Origin: Filimonas effusa
Lineage (GTDB): Bacteria > Bacteroidota > Bacteroidia > Chitinophagales > Chitinophagaceae
Length of the DNA: 64,000 nucleotides
Direction: 5' to 3'
NCBI RefSeq assembly: GCF_004118675.1
Contig: NZ_SDHZ01000001.1
Span: forward strand, 2,170,001 to 2,234,000
Below are positions 60,701 through 64,000 of this stretch, piece by piece. The notes under the pieces were generated by a model that saw only the letters and a list, made by a program, of their open reading frames with translations, was not told where the DNA came from and ran no database searches. Positions within the stretch are counted from its first letter, which is position 1. The number at the start of each line of letters is the position of its first letter. The translations under genes and the position numbers were made by a program.

Positions 60701-62044
60701 TTAAATTTTAGATTCAATCATCGATTTCAGAGCAGGTGTAGATGGCCTTGGAGCGTCGAAGGAAACTGTTTTACCAGCTTTATCGAACACCATAAACTGA
60801 GGTATCTGAGTTACCTTATAGTCTGTGATGATAGTACCCTGACTATTGGTAAATAACTGTACACCTGATAATTTTTTATTGCGAACCCAGTCGGCCCATT
60901 TTTGCTTGTCGGTATCTATGGAAAGGCTGATAAAAACAACGTCTTTACCTTCGAATGCTTTTTCCAGTTCTTCCAGGGCAGGTTGTTCTTTAATGCAGGG
61001 AGGGCACCAGGTAGCCCATACGTCTACTACCACTACTTTACCCAGGTAGTCGGACAGGTTGCGGATTTTTCCGTCGATATCGGTATAACTGAAATCAACC
61101 CATGAGCCGCCCGGTTTTCTCATATTTACAAGCTTTTTAAAGCTTTCCATTTTGGCATGCTGCGCCGGGGTAAGCAAATACTTATCGAATGCTCCGAAAT
61201 CCTTCGAGTTGCCGGCGGTGCCATTCTCCAGTTGCTTCATAATCACGTTTGCTCTTAACTCCGGAGAAGTCATATCGGGAATAAGATAATCGGTAGCCAT
61301 ACCTATTTTACCGTTATAAAGCATATACTTTGCGAATCCGAAGTTTACCATATACTGGTATCCAAAAGGTAAAGACCAGATGTTTTTATCTGCAAATTTC
61401 TCTGAGGCAAAGGCTGCTTGCAGATATTTAGGAAACTCCTGCCGGCCGCCGACTTCATAGCCTACTGTAAAGGGTCCTACTACTTCATAGGTGAAAGAGT
61501 AAGGAAGCATATATTTCATTTCCTGGTCAAAGCGTTTGTTCCCCGTATTGATTTTTTTAACAAACTCCTGAACAGGTTTCGCCAGGCTATCCACTGTTTT
61601 TGCATATTGTTCGCTAGGCACGTCAGACGGATTTTTCAGAAAAGTGATGCTTCTCACTGGCCATATCATTTTCTGCCATTCAGCAAAGACGGTATTCTCC
61701 TTACTGAGTGTACCGGAGTAAACGATCACTCCGTCCTTCGCCTCAATCTCCACTACTTCGCCCTTATGTAAGTATACAGGGTAAAATTCATTGCCGGCGG
61801 CAACATACCGGAGCGAATCTAATCCGGTAGCACCAATATTCATTGAAAAAGAATGGTCTTTGGAACTAATCACAGCAGCGCCTACTGTTATCATTTCTCC
61901 ATTAAATGGCTTCAGAAGATATACCGTATTGGCGTATACCTGACTATTTAATTTTTTAGTAAATTTTCCTTTCAGTATGCTCCCCTGCGCCATTACCATG
62001 GTACCCATAGCTAACATACCAACCAAAAAGAATGTTTTTTTCAT
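60701..62044 (-). CDS. TlpA-like thiol-disulfide oxidoreductase
   Basis: A 447-residue exported protein (signal MKKTFFLVGMLAMGTMVMAQ). Residues 20-310 contain an N-terminal DUF4369-like beta part and a helical middle. Residues 312-447 are a thioredoxin domain: WVDFSYTDIDGKIRNLSDYL, VVVVDVWATWCPPCIKEQPA with Cys347/Cys350, VFISLSIDTDKQKWADWV, and the cis-Pro in VTQIPQFMVFDKAGK. Probably periplasmic reductase or chaperone. It lies 60 bases after the lipoprotein gene in the same operon. Confidence 0.9.
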   Translation of the reverse strand: MKKTFFLVGMLAMGTMVMAQGSILKGKFTKKLNSQVYANTVYLLKPFNGEMITVGAAVISSKDHSFSMNIGATGLDSLRYVAAGNEFYPVYLHKGEVVEIEAKDGVIVYSGTLSKENTVFAEWQKMIWPVRSITFLKNPSDVPSEQYAKTVDSLAKPVQEFVKKINTGNKRFDQEMKYMLPYSFTYEVVGPFTVGYEVGGRQEFPKYLQAAFASEKFADKNIWSLPFGYQYMVNFGFAKYMLYNGKIGMATDYLIPDMTSPELRANVIMKQLENGTAGNSKDFGAFDKYLLTPAQHAKMESFKKLVNMRKPGGSWVDFSYTDIDGKIRNLSDYLGKVVVVDVWATWCPPCIKEQPALEELEKAFEGKDVVFISLSIDTDKQKWADWVRNKKLSGVQLFTNSQGTIITDYKVTQIPQFMVFDKAGKTVSFDAPRPSTPALKSMIESKI

Positions 62045-62104
62045 GTTTGTGTTTTAAAATAAAAGAGTTAGACAATAATTGCCGGTCTTATATTAAATCG
62101 TTTG

Positions 62105-63028
62105 TTATTGCACTTTGTAACCAATATTTTCAAGTATTTGTGTTATAATTCCATATTTCTTCATGATACTTGTATAAGAACCATACGTACGTTGAAAATC
62201 GGCCTTGGAATTGGAGAAAGCGGCCTCAAGGAACATACTCACATCCATCCAGGTGGTATAGGGAGTATAACTGGAATTACGCGGATCAGATCCGAGGAAA
62301 CCAAGCGCGTTAAAACTTGGTGTTACACCTGCCGGCAAGCCATTGATATTATACGAAAATGTCCAGCTTCCCAGGTTATACGTATCTATTATGGTAGAGT
62401 ATTTTCTTGACTCATTGTAAAAACTGGTCAGCAGGGCGCTGTATTTGTCATTAAGCACTGCATTGGTAAAAATAGCCCGCAGGATAGCAGCTTTATAACT
62501 GCGAAAGACCGTTGCGCTCATACCAGGTATAGTAGAAACCTTTCCTATCAACACCGTATTAAATCCTTTAAAGGCATATTGCCCGAATGCGTAACTGCTC
62601 AGGTTTTCGACAAGCAAAATACTAGGCACATAAACCCCTTTAGGCAACACCGGTATAATATTATTTTTCAGGAAATCGATGGCTGCCGGTACATCACTCT
62701 TTGCACAATAGGTAAAGGAGTTGACCATTGGCGGCGCCCCTACCTGGATACCACCCAGGGAATAATTGAATGACAGCTTTTCATAATGGGTATAAGTGTT
62801 TCCAAACACATCTACCCGCTGCTGTGAACCAATGGTATCATTAAAGTACAGTGGGATACCTGTTTCCTTGAAAAACAGGTAACTGCTATGCGTGGCAGGA
62901 TCGGCCGGATTGTCGTTTACCACCAGCCAGTTCTGGTCGTAGTCAGGGAATTGAGTTACCTCTTCTTTACGGCAGGATACTGCACCAACGAAAGCAAGCA
63001 GGATTAGTATGTTTAATTTCAATTTCAT
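62105..63028 (-). CDS. Lipoprotein resembling Mx1-type metallopeptidases but without HExxH
   Basis: A 307-residue lipoprotein (MKLKLNILILLAFVGAVSC, lipobox AVSC, start 63028 preferred over 63037). The sequence order (NWLVVNDNPADPATHSSYLF, VPAAIDFLKNNIIPVLPKGV, KGFNTVLIGKVSTIPGM and the C-terminal TWMDVSMFLEAAFSNSKADF with MKKYGIITQILENIG) parallels the putative zinc-binding metallopeptidases that accompany SusCD loci. At the place where HExxH is expected the sequence is ILRAIFTNAVLND, with no histidine. It is probably a non-catalytic relative or binding protein; the resemblance is by eye and not certain. It follows the SusD gene by 12 bases. Confidence 0.6.
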   Translation of the reverse strand: MKLKLNILILLAFVGAVSCRKEEVTQFPDYDQNWLVVNDNPADPATHSSYLFFKETGIPLYFNDTIGSQQRVDVFGNTYTHYEKLSFNYSLGGIQVGAPPMVNSFTYCAKSDVPAAIDFLKNNIIPVLPKGVYVPSILLVENLSSYAFGQYAFKGFNTVLIGKVSTIPGMSATVFRSYKAAILRAIFTNAVLNDKYSALLTSFYNESRKYSTIIDTYNLGSWTFSYNINGLPAGVTPSFNALGFLGSDPRNSSYTPYTTWMDVSMFLEAAFSNSKADFQRTYGSYTSIMKKYGIITQILENIGYKVQ

Positions 63029-63040
63029 GTCTCGCAAATT

Positions 63041-64000
63041 TTAGGGTACAACATTTCTAACAGGGCGAACAGGATTGGTTAAAGCCCCCTGGTTAAACTC
63101 GATGGCATAATCCGGAATAGGCGCCTGCCAGGCAGCAGCATCCATTTTTATCGATTTCAATTCAAAGGCGCCGCTGGGCACATATGTTTTTGAAGAAGCG
63201 TCGTAAGTATAATTGGGATGACGAATGGTAAAGTTATCTGCCAGCGGGTACTTCGAGTTCACACCATAACGCCTGAGATCGAACCAGCGATGTCCTTCAA
63301 AACACAATTCACGACGACGTTCTGCCCTGATAAAATCTACAAGCGCCTGATTGCTTTGAGGTAAATCTGCTATGGAAGCATTGGCGAAACGTTTAGAACG
63401 TAATTTCTGCAACTCAGTGCGGGCCAGATCATCGGAGCCCAGCATGGCCAGCGCTTCGGCACGGTTTAATACCACTTCGGCATAACGGATGTAGAACAAA
63501 CAGGATACCTGTTCAGGATCGTTATACGTAGTCCAGGTACGGTACTTCGCAGGTAACCAGGCCTGGTTTTTAGTAGACCTCCTAAAGAAGGCAGTACGCC
63601 TCAGATCATTGGTCGCGAATTGATTCAGCAAGTCACCCGATGCCTTGAAGCAAGAGGCACGGTTATCATCGCCGTTATAGGCAGAAAGGGAATCATTGGC
63701 AAATACAGCAGGCATTTCATTTGAGCCCATGGTAAATATTGTTTCCGGAGAACTACGTTTTGTGAAACTGGTATTTGCTACATACTGATTGAGATCCAGG
63801 AAGTCATATCCGAGCGTTTCTATATCCTTCGCTGCATCCAAAACCTTATCGTACTGTTCGGTATATAAATAGACCCTGCTCTGCAAAGCTTTTACAGCAG
63901 CAATACCCACTCTTACCCTGGTTCCGGGATTATAGTCATTAAAGGCTTCCGCCGCCTTATCAAGATCAGCGATGATCTGATTGTAAACGACTTCATTGGA
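63041..64000 (-). CDS. SusD/RagB-family lipoprotein, N-terminus outside window
   Basis: The C-terminal 319 residues of a SusD protein whose 5' part lies beyond the right edge. Visible SusD features are VYNQIIADLDKAAEAFNDYN, GIAAVKALQSRVYLYTEQYD, YIRYAEVVLNRAEALAMLGS, LRSKRFANASIADL, RAERRRELCFEGHRWFDLRR and the final ALTNPVRPVRNVVP. A SusC gene is expected just outside the window. It begins the visible operon of SusD, Mx1-like lipoprotein and two thioredoxin-fold proteins. Confidence 0.92.
   Translation of the reverse strand, partial: SNEVVYNQIIADLDKAAEAFNDYNPGTRVRVGIAAVKALQSRVYLYTEQYDKVLDAAKDIETLGYDFLDLNQYVANTSFTKRSSPETIFTMGSNEMPAVFANDSLSAYNGDDNRASCFKASGDLLNQFATNDLRRTAFFRRSTKNQAWLPAKYRTWTTYNDPEQVSCLFYIRYAEVVLNRAEALAMLGSDDLARTELQKLRSKRFANASIADLPQSNQALVDFIRAERRRELCFEGHRWFDLRRYGVNSKYPLADNFTIRHPNYTYDASSKTYVPSGAFELKSIKMDAAAWQAPIPDYAIEFNQGALTNPVRPVRNVVP

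Overview
The window looks like a chromosomal segment of a Bacteroidota organism, most likely of the Chitinophagaceae/Chitinophaga type. This rests on three SusC/SusD pairs, a complete ECF sigma-FecR-SusC-SusD-TlpA locus, a CHU_C-type (type IX secretion) cell-surface protein, a glycine-rich RRM protein, Bacteroidota-type promoters (TTTG, about 19 bp, TAnnTTTG) before both tRNA genes, and few strong Shine-Dalgarno sites. Species assignment is inference; there is no rRNA in the window.

Layout. 1-4.3 kb: two secreted glycoside hydrolases (one cut by the window edge). 4.4-6.0 kb: thiD and an RRM/RGG RNA-binding protein. 6.4-11.0 kb: a SusC/SusD pair without an N-terminal signalling domain. 11.1-13.0 kb: tRNA-Arg(ACG) followed by the wreck of a tyrosine recombinase, then small ORFs. 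13.3-22.1 kb: two paralogous tail-fibre-like proteins flanking a block that holds a membrane-anchored papain-like protein, a large secreted or outer-membrane protein, a lipoprotein and one unknown gene. 22.3-31.9 kb: mostly core-like genes (large PKD/IgGFc surface protein, a small ABC module, DUF4421, HPP, DUF6686-like, MORN-like, aroQ).

31.9-45.5 kb is the accessory region. It starts at tRNA-Val(TAC), whose 3' side is read into by a serine recombinase gene, and carries a SymE-like toxin, a short histidine kinase with a membrane partner, an XRE regulator, several strongly structured non-coding stretches, an AT-rich caspase-like protein with an AbiJ-like segment (probable abortive-infection effector), a tRNA/tmRNA 3'-end fragment with terminator, an ISL3/ISAon1-type insertion sequence, and a DUF4041-GIY-YIG gene with a coiled-coil partner. 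The most unusual non-coding object is at 36.09-36.31 kb. There, two sets of long inverted repeats interleave so that the apical loop of one imperfect stem of about 29 bp is complementary over 19 of 21 positions to the sequence just upstream, which is a pseudoknot or switch arrangement.

45.6-64 kb returns to nutrient-uptake genes. A SusC/SusD pair with an N-terminal STN domain is preceded by a decayed ECF sigma gene. Then, all on the minus strand, come an intact sigma-FecR-SusC-SusD-TlpA locus (59.4 to 51.4 kb) and the end of a third locus (64 to 59.6 kb: SusD, a lipoprotein that may be a catalytically dead Mx1-type metallopeptidase, and two thioredoxin-fold proteins). In the intact locus the outer-membrane SusC should bind substrate, signal through its STN domain to FecR, and release the sigma factor to transcribe the operon.
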